A DNA stretch of 64,000 nt from Mycobacterium sp. MS1601 (GTDB lineage: Bacteria; Actinomycetota; Actinomycetes; Mycobacteriales; Mycobacteriaceae), in contig NZ_CP019420.1 of NCBI RefSeq assembly GCF_001984215.1, forward strand, positions 558,001 to 622,000, read 5' to 3'. This document shows positions 35,864-45,089 of this stretch, one piece after another. Below the pieces are notes generated by a model, which saw nothing but the letters and a program-made list of their open reading frames with translations, ran no database searches and was not told the DNA's origin. The translations under genes and the position numbers were made by a program. Numbering within the stretch: position 1 is the stretch's first letter; every line of letters starts with the position of its first letter.

Positions 35864-36940
35864 TCAGGCCGGGGTCAGCTGCGCCTCGTGCAGATCATGG
35901 CGATGCCGGGCGACAGCACGGGCCCGGCGCCGACTCACCAGCGCCGAGGAACCCAGGCTCAGCAGGATCCCGGCAACCGACCACACCACCAGCACCGACA
36001 CCGGCCCGGCAAGGCCGTCCCCGCCGAAGTAGACGATCCTGCGCACCGCGTCCGTGCCCGCACCGTTGGGCAACCAACTGTGCAGTGCACGCCAGAACGG
36101 CGGCAACAGTGCAGGCTGGTAAGCGCCGCCCGCCGACGGATTACCCAGGATCACGAACACCAAGACCGTCAGCGCGATGCCCAAAGTGCCGAACAACATC
36201 TGGAACGCCATCGTCACGGTCGCCGCGGCGAGCGCCACCAGAGTTCCGATTCCCGCCAGCGCCCACAGATGCCCCGTCAACGCACCGAGTACCGGACCCG
36301 CCACCACGGCGCCGCCGATGCCTGAGGCAAGACTGTAGGGAATCGTCGCGGCCAGCCGCCAGATGGCCCGCGGGAATGTCGCCGGGCGAGCGCCTTTGGC
36401 GACCCCCAGCATCGATGCGAAGAGGTAGCCGCCCACGGCCCATCCGACGACGAGGTAGAAACCGCTGAGCCCTCGCCCGTCACCGGATTCCAGCGGCACC
36501 ACGTCGTCGACGGTGACAGTTCGGTTCTCGGACTGGGCAACCCGGTCGAAGATCTGCTCCACGGCACCGGACACCGACGTGCCACCGGCCGAGGCGATCA
36601 GCAGCCGGTCGTTGGATCCAGTGGGGTCTACGAGGAACACCGCCGATGTTTCCGCGGAACCGAGCGCACGGCGCGCACTTTCCTCATCGGCGGCCACGCT
36701 GGCGTCAAGTGGTTGTCCTGCAATGGCATTGAGTCGATCGACCACGGATTGTGATGCCTGCGCAGGCGCCACCACCGCGACCGGGATGTGCTGCGGCGTC
36801 GGAGCGTGGAAGGCACCGATGTAGGACAGGATGAACGCGAACTGCAGGAGCAGCACACCGAGACCGAGTACCAGCGTGCGCGGTGACACCGCATCACGTA
36901 GGCCTTCGAGCAGCGATTCGCTTCGTTCGTGCTTGCTCAT
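35864..36940 (-). CDS. YhgE/Pip-like (ABC-2/DUF3533 type) membrane protein
   Basis: This 358-residue protein has one transmembrane helix near residues 22-44, an external region to about 165, then five hydrophobic helices (for example YLVVGWAVGGYLFASMLG and LGIALTVLVFVILGNPSAGG), and a basic tail. This topology and the central SGFYLVVGWAVGG block fit the YhgE/Pip family of membrane proteins related to ABC-2 permeases. No ATPase is adjacent. ATG 36940 has GGAGGGG seven bases upstream. The divergent TetR gene 61 bases away is its likely regulator, a common arrangement for small-molecule efflux. Confidence 0.82.
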   Translation of the reverse strand: MSKHERSESLLEGLRDAVSPRTLVLGLGVLLLQFAFILSYIGAFHAPTPQHIPVAVVAPAQASQSVVDRLNAIAGQPLDASVAADEESARRALGSAETSAVFLVDPTGSNDRLLIASAGGTSVSGAVEQIFDRVAQSENRTVTVDDVVPLESGDGRGLSGFYLVVGWAVGGYLFASMLGVAKGARPATFPRAIWRLAATIPYSLASGIGGAVVAGPVLGALTGHLWALAGIGTLVALAAATVTMAFQMLFGTLGIALTVLVFVILGNPSAGGAYQPALLPPFWRALHSWLPNGAGTDAVRRIVYFGGDGLAGPVSVLVVWSVAGILLSLGSSALVSRRRARAVARHRHDLHEAQLTPA

Positions 36941-36957
36941 GCCCATTCCCCTCCATA

Positions 36958-36998
36958 ACGGATACACCACGTATCGGATACAGACTGTACTATACGGA
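36958..36998. promoter_or_regulatory. Candidate TetR operator between membrane protein and TetR gene
   Basis: The gap holds a perfect inverted repeat GTATC-G-GATAC at 36971-36981 and two direct copies of GGATACA. The TATACG box close to ATG 37002 suggests a very short leader for the TetR transcript. Confidence 0.5.
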
Positions 36999-37001
36999 TC
37001 C

Positions 37002-37610
37002 ATGCCCAAGTCGCCGACAAAACGCCGGCCGATCACCATCGCAGCGGTACTGGACGCCGGCCTGACCCTGTTTCTCGACCGCGGGTTCCACCAGGCGTCG
37101 ATCCACGACATCACCGCTTCCGCCGGCCTGACACGAGGAGCGTTCTACTCGAACTTCCCCACCAAGGAAGCGCTGTTCCTGGCCGTATACGACCGCAAGA
37201 CCGATGAGACTCTCGGCGAATTACGCCGCCTGCTCGACACCACCCCGGCCGATGTCGACGCAGTTCCGTTGCTGCTCGACTACGCCGCCAACAGCGGCGC
37301 CGGCGGAGACAGGTGGTTTCTGGCCTTGGCCGAATTCACCGTGCACGCCGCCCGCGAGGCCGATGTTCGAGCCGAGTTCGCCACACACCGAGCACGATTC
37401 ACCTCCAAGCTCGCGGCCTTGATCACCGACGCGGCCGCCATCACCGGCCGCCGGATCAACACCGACGTCGGCGAACTGGCAGACGCCATTCTCGCGCTCT
37501 ACGAGGGCGCAGCACTCTTGCGTGTTTCCAGACCCACCAGCGACGCCCTATTCGCCCGGATGGCGGCCGTCATCCTCGAAACGCTGACGCCGGTGCGCAC
37601 CGACAGCTGA
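37002..37610 (+). CDS. TetR-family regulator
   Basis: This 202-residue protein starts with a basic arm (PKSPTKRRPITIAAVLDAG) and a standard TetR helix-turn-helix (SIHDITASAGLTRGAFYSNF, residues about 36-55). A helical C-terminal domain rich in alanine and leucine follows, presumably for ligand and dimer contacts. It diverges from the YhgE-like gene with a palindromic operator between them. The effector is unknown. Confidence 0.9.
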   Translation: MPKSPTKRRPITIAAVLDAGLTLFLDRGFHQASIHDITASAGLTRGAFYSNFPTKEALFLAVYDRKTDETLGELRRLLDTTPADVDAVPLLLDYAANSGAGGDRWFLALAEFTVHAAREADVRAEFATHRARFTSKLAALITDAAAITGRRINTDVGELADAILALYEGAALLRVSRPTSDALFARMAAVILETLTPVRTDS

Positions 37611-37975
37611 GCCAGGCAGCATCAGGGCCTTCGTCCGGCCGCAGTACCCCTGACATCCTGGCCACCCTCGCCAAAGGCCTTGGACAACAGTTCTTTCAGC
37701 GCGAACACCGAAAGACGCGCCTGGTGACCCGCTGCACCACTTGGGCTACCGCACCACGCCAAGTTGTCATCAAACTCGACGTTGACTGGGAAATCCCTGT
37801 GAGTTTCTAAATTTCCTGTGGGTCAATATCTTTGGTGCGCTGTCCGCTTCATGGAAACTGCCTGTGAGCATGTTGGGAATGCGGCTCCTGGCAACTCAGC
37901 GCTGCGTTATGGCAGGTAGCGTCCTTTTCGCAGTGACGACCATCTGCTCACTGTACGGAGAAAGGGAAACGCTCG
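37611..37975. other. Intergenic stretch without recognisable gene
   Basis: These 365 bases are noticeably richer in A and T than the flanks near the end (around 37770-37850). They should include the promoter of the small secreted protein that follows. A frame that runs through to 37810 is a continuation of a shadow inside the TetR gene and is not supported. No RNA gene was recognised. Confidence 0.5.
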
Positions 37976-38335
37976 ATGGCTATCAACTCAAGCGGCATCA
38001 AGACGCTGGGTGTGCTCGGTTTCGGCTCGCTGGCCGTCTCAGCAGCGTTCATGAGTCTCGGCAGCGCCACCGCCAGCGCGGCAGTGGAGGAAATGGCACC
38101 GACACCTCAGGTGACCAGCCGGCAGGCGCTGATCATCGATGACAACTCGCTGCGCTCCACAGCCATCGGTGAGGCCCGCGGCCTCGGCGAGAGCCGCTCG
38201 GCGGACATGGGCGAGGTCAATGCCCAGGGTGAACTCCACGATTCGATCATGGCGGTTCCCGGCACCACCGCGTCGCCGTTCAACCTCGAGTCCAACGGCT
38301 CGTTCGTGTTCGACCCGCCCATGGGCGCTTGGTGA
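37976..38335 (+). CDS. Small secreted protein of unknown function
   Basis: The 119-residue product begins with a signal peptide (GIKTLGVLGFGSLAVSAAF, cleavage likely after ATASA near residue 35), leaving about 84 exported residues. The mature part is mildly acidic, without cysteine, and ends SNGSFVFDPPMGAW. I do not recognise a family. GGAGAAAGGG lies upstream of ATG 37976. It is monocistronic, closed by a strong terminator. Such small exported proteins are frequent in mycobacteria. Confidence 0.75.
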   Translation: MAINSSGIKTLGVLGFGSLAVSAAFMSLGSATASAAVEEMAPTPQVTSRQALIIDDNSLRSTAIGEARGLGESRSADMGEVNAQGELHDSIMAVPGTTASPFNLESNGSFVFDPPMGAW

Positions 38336-38355
38336 CCCGCTAACCACATCCACCG

Positions 38356-38390
38356 ATACTCCCGGGCGACGTAGCGCCCGGGAGTATTTT
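38356..38390 (+). terminator. Rho-independent terminator after the secreted protein gene
   Basis: A 13-base perfect stem ATACTCCCGGGCG/CGCCCGGGAGTAT with loop ACGTAG is followed by TTTT. It is the best canonical terminator in the window. It ends only seven bases before the nei2 start, so nei2 must either be transcribed by read-through or have a promoter within this stretch. Confidence 0.9.
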
Positions 38391-38397
38391 GGGCGTC

Positions 38398-39150
38398 ATG
38401 CCTGAGGGCGATACCGTGTTCCGCACTGCAGAGAAGCTGCGTGCCGCACTCCTGGGCAAGACCTTGACCCGCTGTGACGTCCGTGTGCCACGGTTTGCCG
38501 CCGTCGATCTCAGTGGGCAGGTGGTCGACGAGGTGCTCGCCCGGGGCAAGCACCTGTTCATCAGGGTGGGCGATGCCAGCATCCACTCCCATCTCAAGAT
38601 GGACGGCAGCTGGCAAGTGGGCCGCTTCCGCGGACCCGGGCACAAGGTGCGGATCGTTCTGGCCACCGGCGACAGCGTCGCTTACGGCATCGACCTCGGC
38701 ATCCTCGAGGTACTGGAGCGCGCCCACGACATGTCTGCCGTGGCCCACCTCGGTCCCGACTTGCTGGGCGACGACTGGTCAGCCGAGACGGCCGTCGCCA
38801 ATCTGATGTCCGATCCGCAGCGCCCACTGTCGTCGGCACTGCTGGATCAACGCAACCTCGCCGGCATCGGCAATGTCTACGCCAACGAGCTGTGCTTCCT
38901 GTTCGGGTTACGCCCCTGCACCGCTGTCAACGAGGTCGCCGACCCTCTCCGTCTGGTCACCCGAGCGCAAAAGATGCTGTGGGCCAACCGTTCGCGCGTC
39001 AACCGCACCACCACCGGCAACACCCGACGTGACCAGGATCTGTGGGTCTACGGACGAGGTGGCGAACCCTGCCGCCGGTGCGGCACGCCCGTGTCCAGGG
39101 ATGCCGACGGCGACCGGGTCTCGTACTGGTGTCCCAGCTGCCAACGCTAG
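38398..39150 (+). CDS. nei2: Endonuclease VIII-like DNA glycosylase (Fpg/Nei family)
   Basis: This 250-residue base-excision enzyme starts [14 protein letters not shown]; the Pro2 after initiator Met and Glu3 are the catalytic pair of the family, which fixes the start at 38398. The [10 protein letters not shown] strand, [14 protein letters not shown] helix-two-turn-helix and the C-terminal zinc finger C-x2-C-x16-C-x2-C (from PCRRCGTP to WCPSC) are intact. It removes oxidised pyrimidines and leaves a nicked strand. No obvious ribosome-binding site can be made out because the terminator stem is so close. Confidence 0.94.
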   Translation: MPEGDTVFRTAEKLRAALLGKTLTRCDVRVPRFAAVDLSGQVVDEVLARGKHLFIRVGDASIHSHLKMDGSWQVGRFRGPGHKVRIVLATGDSVAYGIDLGILEVLERAHDMSAVAHLGPDLLGDDWSAETAVANLMSDPQRPLSSALLDQRNLAGIGNVYANELCFLFGLRPCTAVNEVADPLRLVTRAQKMLWANRSRVNRTTTGNTRRDQDLWVYGRGGEPCRRCGTPVSRDADGDRVSYWCPSCQR

Positions 39151-39164
39151 TTCAGGCGCCGGCG

Positions 39165-40499
39165 TCACGGAGTGCGCAGGAACGTCGCCAAGCTGTCGTC
39201 CATCTCGTCCCACCACGGAGTGTGGTGCAACGGCGCACGAGTCCCGGTACACGGCGAGCTGAACGACTTGTCCCGGTAGCCGGTGATGCTCTCGTCCTTG
39301 TCGTGCTCCCAGGTGACGAAGTGCTCACGCACCAGGTCCAAGTCGAATGACGTGTAGTCGGTGAACGTCATCAGGTCGCGCACATAGTCGGTCTGGTAGT
39401 CGATCATCTCGATCGGAGTGGTCAATGTCGGCAGCCGTTCCAGCCACTGGGCGGTGTCGCTCGTCATCACCTCGACCGGCGGTATGGCCACCTTGCCCAA
39501 GACCACGTCACGGGCGAAGAAGGCCTGCGGGTCGAACATGTTGAATGTGTAGAACTGATCCTGCATTCCGAGGTACAACAACTTCGGATTGGCCGTCCAG
39601 ACCACACCTTTGTACAACCCGGCCGGATACAGGTTGTTGGGTGTGCGCAGCCTCAACGACGGGTCCAGGAACGGGAAGTGGTGCTGATAGCCGGTGCACA
39701 GCACGATGGCATCCACCTCACGCGTGGTGCCGTCGGCGAAGTGCGCGGTACGCCCGTCGACGTGCACCAAGGCGGGCACCTCGTCGATCCCGTCCGGCCA
39801 ACCGAAGCCCATCGGATTGTGCCGGTAGGCGATGGTGACCGAGGCGGCGCCGTACTTACGGGATTGCAGCGCAATGTCTTCGGCGGAGTAGCTGCTACCC
39901 AGCACCAGCAGGTTCTTGCCGGCGAATTCACACGCGTCGCGGAAATCATGGGAGTGCAGAATGCGGCCGGGAAAGGTCTGAAAGCCGGGATAATCCGGCA
40001 CGTGCGGGGTGGAGAAGTGACCGGAGGCCACGATCACGAAGTCGAACTGCTCGGAGTGCAAGGTCCGGTCCTCGAGGGCCTCCACGGTCACGGTGAACAG
40101 ACCGTCGTCGAAGGTGACGTGGCGCACCGCGGTGTCGAACTGGATGTACTGACGCACATTGCTTTTCTTGGCGCGCCCGGTGATGTAGTCGAACAGCACC
40201 TCACGCGGCGGGAACGACGGGATGGGTGCGCCGAAGTGCTCGTCGAAGGTGTAGTCGGCGAACTCCAGACACTCCTTGGGGCCGTTGGACCACAGGTAGC
40301 GGTACATGCTGCCGTGGGCGGGGTCGCCGTACTCGTCGAGTCCGGTGCGCCAGGAGTAGTTCCACAGACCGCCCCAGTCGCTCTGCTTCTCGAAGCACAC
40401 CACTTCGCCCACATCAACACCCCCGGCACGCGCCAGTTCGAATGCATGCAGTTGCGCCAGGCCGCAGGGGCCGGCTCCGATGATCGCCGTACGGGTCAT
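39165..40499 (-). CDS. tmm: Trimethylamine monooxygenase (flavin-containing monooxygenase)
   Basis: This 444-residue FMO oxidises trimethylamine to its N-oxide. It has the FAD loop [15 protein letters not shown], the stretch [20 protein letters not shown] typical of bacterial Tmm, the FMO fingerprint in [11 protein letters not shown] (near residue 178), the NADPH loop [14 protein letters not shown], and late [19 protein letters not shown]. Similarity to bacterial Tmm is stronger, as I recall the sequences, than to general FMOs. It is the last gene of a leftward operon with a TMAO-demethylase-like gene and a cupin gene, which fits the pathway order. Confidence 0.88.
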   Translation of the reverse strand: MTRTAIIGAGPCGLAQLHAFELARAGGVDVGEVVCFEKQSDWGGLWNYSWRTGLDEYGDPAHGSMYRYLWSNGPKECLEFADYTFDEHFGAPIPSFPPREVLFDYITGRAKKSNVRQYIQFDTAVRHVTFDDGLFTVTVEALEDRTLHSEQFDFVIVASGHFSTPHVPDYPGFQTFPGRILHSHDFRDACEFAGKNLLVLGSSYSAEDIALQSRKYGAASVTIAYRHNPMGFGWPDGIDEVPALVHVDGRTAHFADGTTREVDAIVLCTGYQHHFPFLDPSLRLRTPNNLYPAGLYKGVVWTANPKLLYLGMQDQFYTFNMFDPQAFFARDVVLGKVAIPPVEVMTSDTAQWLERLPTLTTPIEMIDYQTDYVRDLMTFTDYTSFDLDLVREHFVTWEHDKDESITGYRDKSFSSPCTGTRAPLHHTPWWDEMDDSLATFLRTP

Positions 40500-40510
40500 A
40501 ACGAGGTCTC

Positions 40511-42820
40511 CTAAGAGCGTGGTCGCATCTTGTCGGGGTCATAGAACGGGAACCGGACGACGGTGGCCGGGAGGCGTTTTTGGTGGCCGTCGAGCTTGCC
40601 GATCTCGACTTCTGTGCCGAGCTGTGCATGCTGGACAGCAATGCGGCACAAGGCGATAGAGGCGCTGAGGATGGGTGATCGAACTCCACTGGTGACCACT
40701 CCCACCTGGCTGCGGCCCAGGTGCACGCAGTCGCCGTGCCCGGCAGTCTCGTTGCCCTCGAGGCGCAGACCCACCAGCACCCGCTGCGGGTGCGCCTTGC
40801 GTTCGGCCAACGCGTCGCGGCCCAGGAAATCGTCGCTCTTGGATTTCAGCGGCACCGTGAATCCCACCCCCGCCTCATAGGGGTCGGTCTGGTCGTCGAA
40901 CTCAGCGCCCTTGGCCACCAGACCCGCTTCCACTCGCAGCATCTCGAGCGCATCGAGCCCCAGCGGGGCCAGCCCATGCGGCTCACCGGCGGTCCACATC
41001 GCGTCCCAGGCAGCCGGGGCGTCCTTCGGATGCGCCCACACCTCGTAGCCGAGCTCGCCGGTGTAGCCGGTGCGGGAGACCAGCACCGGGGCCCCATCCG
41101 GCCCGCCTAGGCGCCCGATCAGGAAGCGGAACCACCCGAGCTCACGCAGCGTCGGCTGGGTCGGTGGAGTCCAGATCACCTCCGCCAGCAGATCGCGGCT
41201 GGCGGGACCCTGCACCGCGATGTTGTGCAGGTGGTCGCTGGAATCCTTGATCCACACCCGATCCAGACCGCGGGCGGCGGCCTGTTCACGCAGCCACTCC
41301 CCGTCATACGGATCACCGCCGACAAACCGGAAGTTGTCGTCACCCAGCCGAAAGACGGTGCAGTCGTCCACCATGCCGCCGGTGTCGTTGCACATCGCCG
41401 AGTACACCACCTGGCCCCGGGAGAGCCTGCGAATGTCACGGGTCAGCGTCCATTGCAACAGCGCCTCGGCATCCGGGCCCAGTACTTCGTACTTGCGCAG
41501 TGCCGAGAGATCCATCACCGCAGCACGTTCACGGCAGGCCCAGTACTCCTGCTGTGCGCCCTCGGCACTGAAGACACTGGGCAGCCAGTAGCCGGCGTAC
41601 TCGGTGAAGTGACGGGTCAGCCCCTCGGTGCGCGGCGCGAACGCCGTCTTCTTGGTCAGCACGGTCTCAGAGTCCGGGGTGACGCGGTGGCCCAGCGCCA
41701 CGGAGAACCTCCTGGTCGAATCATAAACGCGCACATGCACATCGGTGGGTACCCAGCCGTTGGCCGGATCGATGTCATCCGGGCACGCCGACGACGCACA
41801 CACCAGGTCCGAGGTGGCGCGCAGCAGTACGTAGTCACCGGCCCGCGACCAGGGCTCGTCCGTCACCAAGTGATGCTGGGCATCAAAAGCAGTGTTGTAG
41901 AACAGATTCAGCGCGGGCCAGCCGGTACGGCGCCCCACCCCGTAGGCCGACAGCGCATTGTTGAAGTTGTCGGTGCAGTTGATGTGCCCCGGATAGCCCA
42001 TGTCCTCGTAGTACTTGGCGTTGCAGGCCAATCCGAAGGTGTCGTGCCGGCCCACGGTATCTCGTACCACCTCCACCAGCGCCCTGCCCCTTGGGTCGAA
42101 GAACTTCCCGTACAGACCCGGCTTCGGATAGGCGCTGCCCACCATCGTGCGGGTGGTGGTGGCGTCCAATCCGTACTCGAGGCCGTCCTGCAGGGCGCGG
42201 GCATCGAAGGCCAGGAAGTCCGAGCACTGTCGGCCTTCGACGTCGATGATCTGGATGAACTGTCCTGCTTTGACCTGGTAGTCACACGCGGTGGACGCGT
42301 CGATGCGCAGATCCAGCAGCGGCTCGGCCAGTGGCGCGGGCAGTTCCACCCGTTCCACCCGGGTGGGGTCACCACGGCGCACCTGCACCCACAGCTCTGA
42401 CGGCGGATTGGGTTCGGGGCTGTCGAGGCGCATCGGGGTGGCAGGGGCCGCCAGCAGCAGCACCGCGTCGTCGTCGACCCCGAAATCGACCTGCGCCCCC
42501 GCATGGGTGTGCCCGCCGAACATCCGGGTGGCGCGCGCCTGCTCCGGTGCCACCCCGAAGGACGCCAACATCGTCAGAATGCGTTGCGCCGCATAACCCA
42601 GCTCGTCGTCCCCGGCGGACAGCCCCCGGACCACAGTGGCTGGCGCGTCGGCGCCGGCGTCGGGCAGTGCCCGGGGGTTGGCCGACAGTACCGTCAGTTC
42701 GGCGGGTTGACGGCCGAATCTGTCGATGACGTGCAGGTGATCACCGGGGTACACCCGGAGCGCGGTGACCGAACCGGGTTGCACCCGGTAGGTCTCGAGA
42801 GCAGGTGCCGTCAGAGTCAC
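40511..42820 (-). CDS. tdm: Trimethylamine N-oxide demethylase-like protein (DUF1989-GcvT)
   Basis: The 769-residue protein has an N-terminal half of two DUF1989/urea-carboxylase-associated type units and, from about residue 385, a GcvT-like tetrahydrofolate-binding domain ([21 protein letters not shown], then [15 protein letters not shown]). This is the architecture of Tdm, which splits trimethylamine N-oxide into dimethylamine and formaldehyde, the latter captured on folate. Cysteines that may bind the metal are in [20 protein letters not shown] and [12 protein letters not shown] 42820 starts four bases after the cupin stop. A less specific aminomethyltransferase role is the alternative, but the neighbouring Tmm argues for Tdm. 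Confidence 0.85.
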   Translation of the reverse strand: MTLTAPALETYRVQPGSVTALRVYPGDHLHVIDRFGRQPAELTVLSANPRALPDAGADAPATVVRGLSAGDDELGYAAQRILTMLASFGVAPEQARATRMFGGHTHAGAQVDFGVDDDAVLLLAAPATPMRLDSPEPNPPSELWVQVRRGDPTRVERVELPAPLAEPLLDLRIDASTACDYQVKAGQFIQIIDVEGRQCSDFLAFDARALQDGLEYGLDATTTRTMVGSAYPKPGLYGKFFDPRGRALVEVVRDTVGRHDTFGLACNAKYYEDMGYPGHINCTDNFNNALSAYGVGRRTGWPALNLFYNTAFDAQHHLVTDEPWSRAGDYVLLRATSDLVCASSACPDDIDPANGWVPTDVHVRVYDSTRRFSVALGHRVTPDSETVLTKKTAFAPRTEGLTRHFTEYAGYWLPSVFSAEGAQQEYWACRERAAVMDLSALRKYEVLGPDAEALLQWTLTRDIRRLSRGQVVYSAMCNDTGGMVDDCTVFRLGDDNFRFVGGDPYDGEWLREQAAARGLDRVWIKDSSDHLHNIAVQGPASRDLLAEVIWTPPTQPTLRELGWFRFLIGRLGGPDGAPVLVSRTGYTGELGYEVWAHPKDAPAAWDAMWTAGEPHGLAPLGLDALEMLRVEAGLVAKGAEFDDQTDPYEAGVGFTVPLKSKSDDFLGRDALAERKAHPQRVLVGLRLEGNETAGHGDCVHLGRSQVGVVTSGVRSPILSASIALCRIAVQHAQLGTEVEIGKLDGHQKRLPATVVRFPFYDPDKMRPRS

Positions 42821-42824
42821 GTCG

Positions 42825-43208
42825 TCACGGCGCGAACGAGCGGTATCCGACGTAGAACGCCAGCGCACGATCCGGCGTCGAGAACAAGATCCGCGAACCC
42901 TTGGGGAAGAAGATGGCGTCCTTGGCCTTGGCGATCTGCACCTGACCGGTGTCGACGTTCTCGAGGCGGAACTCGCCCTCCAGAACGACCTTCATCTCGT
43001 CGTAGTCGTAGAAGTAATCCAGCGCGGCGTCGGTGTGGCGCAGCTCAAAGTAGCCCGAACACATCGGAACGCCTTCGGGATTGACATAGACGTCGTCGAT
43101 GAAACCCTCGGTGCCCGGATACTTTTCGAGCGGCATCTGCGGCAGTTCACGCCAGAAATCCGATGTCACCTGGAATGTCGGGCCTGCTGCTGCGGTGGTC
43201 TCGGTCAC
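42825..43208 (-). CDS. EutQ-like cupin protein of the trimethylamine operon
   Basis: This 127-residue single-domain cupin has FELRHTDAALDYFYDYDEMKV, VVLEGEFRLENVD and AKDAIFFPKGSRILFSTP strands, close to the ethanolamine-utilisation EutQ cupins. Its metal ligands are not obvious because the usual histidines are few. It is the first gene of the operon with tdm and tmm. Cupins of this type occur in methylated-amine gene clusters, where a chaperone or enzyme-partner role has been proposed; the exact activity here is unknown. Confidence 0.82.
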   Translation of the reverse strand: MTETTAAAGPTFQVTSDFWRELPQMPLEKYPGTEGFIDDVYVNPEGVPMCSGYFELRHTDAALDYFYDYDEMKVVLEGEFRLENVDTGQVQIAKAKDAIFFPKGSRILFSTPDRALAFYVGYRSFAP

Positions 43209-43222
43209 GTCGCCTCCTCATC

Positions 43223-43240
43223 CTCTGTGGTGAAACAGAG
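43223..43240 (-). promoter_or_regulatory. Candidate operator upstream of trimethylamine operon
   Basis: An inverted repeat CTCTGT-GGTGAA-ACAGAG lies 15 bases before the cupin start codon at 43208. No regulator gene is adjacent, so the controlling protein is unknown. Confidence 0.35.
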
Positions 43241-43321
43241 AGTAATAGGAGGAAACGCCTCAGCCGGTTACCGCAAGATTAACGCAGGTAACCATGTGCT
43301 ACCGACGCCCCAGGACACCCG

Positions 43322-43678
43322 TCAGATACACCCGCTGACGCTGATGCGCCTGCCCACGTTGGCACAGACGTCCACGTTCGGCGTCGGATCTACGTACACC
43401 GGCGGAGGTGGCGGAGGTGGCGGAGGCGGAGGTGGAGGTGGAGGCGGCGGCGCGCCCGGCGGCGGCGGTGGCGGAGGAGGCGGCGGCGGTGGCAGATAGT
43501 TCAGTTCGGACAACGGATCCGAACAACCGCTCACATCCACGAACCGGCCACCGATGGAGCCGCAGACCGCCTCGGCCGAGGGAGCTGTCACCACGCCCGC
43601 ACCGAACGTCGAGACGGCAACCAACAACGCGGCACACCCTGATCCGAGCTTGCTCAGCATGCCCATATCGTCGGCCAT
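43322..43678 (-). CDS. Secreted protein with two cysteine modules joined by a polyproline spacer
   Basis: The 118-residue precursor has a signal peptide (LGSGCAALLVAVSTFGAG, cleavage likely after PSAEA, about residue 37). The mature part holds two similar short modules, VCGSIGGRFVDVSGC (38-52) and VCANVGRRISVSGC (104-117). They are separated by a stretch of 29 prolines interrupted once by Gly-Ala (63-93). Each module has a cysteine pair 12 or 11 residues apart, suggesting one disulphide each. I know no function. Start could be ATG 43678, or 43660 nearer the signal peptide. It is separate from the trimethylamine operon by the 113-base gap 43209-43321. Confidence 0.75.
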   Translation of the reverse strand: MADDMGMLSKLGSGCAALLVAVSTFGAGVVTAPSAEAVCGSIGGRFVDVSGCSDPLSELNYLPPPPPPPPPPPPGAPPPPPPPPPPPPPPPPPVYVDPTPNVDVCANVGRRISVSGCI

Positions 43679-43712
43679 GACACGTGCCCGTGCACACCTT
43701 TGCCCGAAACTC

Positions 43713-44150
43713 TCAGACCGTGCAGTCGACGCCGGCAGCGTCGCGGGCGATGACGCACGCAGACGGATTGCTGAGCTTCCAGGCGCCGTCGGAGTTCACC
43801 CAGTAGATGTCGTGGGTCTTGGTGCCGAAGATCGGGACGGTCACGGCCAGCTGCGCATTCACCTGATCACCACTGAGGGAGGCGTTCTGGACCCGCCACG
43901 ACATCATCGAGCTGTACTGGTCCATGACCCCGGCGATGTTGTTGGCGGTGGGCACCGCAGCCAGGCCACCCTGCAGCTCGGCAGCACGCTCGGAGTCCGG
44001 CAGGCTCCGGTCGAGGACCTTCTGCAACTGTGCCTGCAACTGGTCGGCGGACGGCGCGAGTGGCGCAGGTTCGGCGGTGGCGACACCGGCACCGATCAAC
44101 GCGCCAGCCAGCAGAACCGTCATCGCACTCAGTGCCGTACGCATCTCCAC
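43713..44150 (-). CDS. MTB12-like low-molecular-weight secreted antigen
   Basis: This 145-residue protein has a signal peptide (MTVLLAGALIGAGVATAEP, cleavage after ATA near residue 26). Its mature domain resembles the mycobacterial MTB12/Cfp2 family: PSADQLQAQLQKVLD, a helix with NNIAGVMDQYSSMM, beta strands (VQNASLSGDQVNAQLAVTV) and the end GAWKLSNPSACVIA. Two cysteines near the C-terminus (ACVIARDAAGVDC) can pair. Function is unknown. The family is confined to mycobacteria and close relatives, which supports the assignment of the organism. Confidence 0.85.
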   Translation of the reverse strand: MEMRTALSAMTVLLAGALIGAGVATAEPAPLAPSADQLQAQLQKVLDRSLPDSERAAELQGGLAAVPTANNIAGVMDQYSSMMSWRVQNASLSGDQVNAQLAVTVPIFGTKTHDIYWVNSDGAWKLSNPSACVIARDAAGVDCTV

Positions 44151-44231
44151 ATCCTTCTCTCAGCAATTAGGGCCCCTAACAAGACCACTTCCGCCTATGC
44201 CGCACAAGAGCTACGTTCGACGCCCTGGGTG

Positions 44232-45089
44232 TCACGCTGAAAGGGCACGCCGCGAGGTGAAGAGGCGGCGCTCCCCCGAGAACGGGTCGTCGAATTCCAA
44301 CGTATGCGCCAACAGCTGCAGCGGTGTACTGAAGTCGCCATCAACGACGTCGATGACATTGGGGTACAAGGGATCACCAACAATAGGCACACCGATCGAG
44401 GACATGTGCACCCGCAGCTGATGCGTGCGTCCGGTGCGCGGGGAGAGTCGATACCGCTGTCCACCAAGGCTTTCCACCAAAGTCTCGGCGTTGTGCTCGC
44501 CCGGCTCGTGCGCCGCCTGCAGTACACCACGGTGCTTGACGATCCGACTTCGTAGCACCGTGGGCAGTTCCACTGTCGGAATCCCCTGCGCAACAGCAAG
44601 ATAGGTCTTGCGCACCTCGCCGCGCGCGAACAGCGTCTGGTACGCGCCGCGCAGCTCTCGACGGCAGGTGAACATCAGCACCCCTGCCGTCAACCGGTCC
44701 AGCCGGTGCGCCGGCGACAGCTCGGGCATCCCCAGGGACCGCCGCAGCCGCACCAAGGCGGTCTGGGCCACATGTCGGCCGCGGGGCATGGTCGCCAAGA
44801 AGTGCGGCTTGTCCACCACCACCAGATCGTCGTCGCGGTAAAGGATCGGGATGTCGAACGGCACCTCCACCTCGTCGGGCAGGTCACGGTAGAGGTAGAC
44901 GAACTCTCCCGGCGCCATCACCGTTGTCGCGGTCACCACGGCACCGTCGGCGGCCACCACCTCACCACCGAGCACCTTGGCCGCGGCGGCATCGCCGAAT
45001 CGGGAGGCCAGTTCCACCAGCACCGCTCCCCCACGCAACCGAATCCTCGTCGGCCCCAGGCCATCCCGGTCCGGCAGTGGTCCAATCAA
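44232..45089 (-). CDS. RluA-family pseudouridine synthase
   Basis: This 285-residue enzyme isomerises uridine in RNA. The catalytic aspartate is in AHRLDRLTAGVLMF near residue 131; the RLSPRTGRTHQLRVHMSSIG and VGDPLYP blocks complete the active site. TTG 45089 is the start because its product MIGPLPDRDGLGP matches the family's N-terminus and TTGA overlaps the glpD stop. It corresponds to Rv3300c by neighbourhood. In M. tuberculosis phoY1 lies between this gene and glpD2; here the two overlap directly. Confidence 0.92.
   Translation of the reverse strand: MIGPLPDRDGLGPTRIRLRGGAVLVELASRFGDAAAAKVLGGEVVAADGAVVTATTVMAPGEFVYLYRDLPDEVEVPFDIPILYRDDDLVVVDKPHFLATMPRGRHVAQTALVRLRRSLGMPELSPAHRLDRLTAGVLMFTCRRELRGAYQTLFARGEVRKTYLAVAQGIPTVELPTVLRSRIVKHRGVLQAAHEPGEHNAETLVESLGGQRYRLSPRTGRTHQLRVHMSSIGVPIVGDPLYPNVIDVVDGDFSTPLQLLAHTLEFDDPFSGERRLFTSRRALSA

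Noticed and set aside
37313..37810. Plus-strand frame running out of the TetR gene into the intergenic region
   Set aside because: Most of it overlaps the TetR gene in another frame, and the remainder shows no motif or ribosome-binding site.
43035..43499. Plus-strand frame ending in a glycine-rich repeat, reminiscent of a PE-PGRS tail
   Set aside because: The glycines are the complement of the CCG proline codons of the secreted polyproline protein; no PE domain or signal peptide is present.
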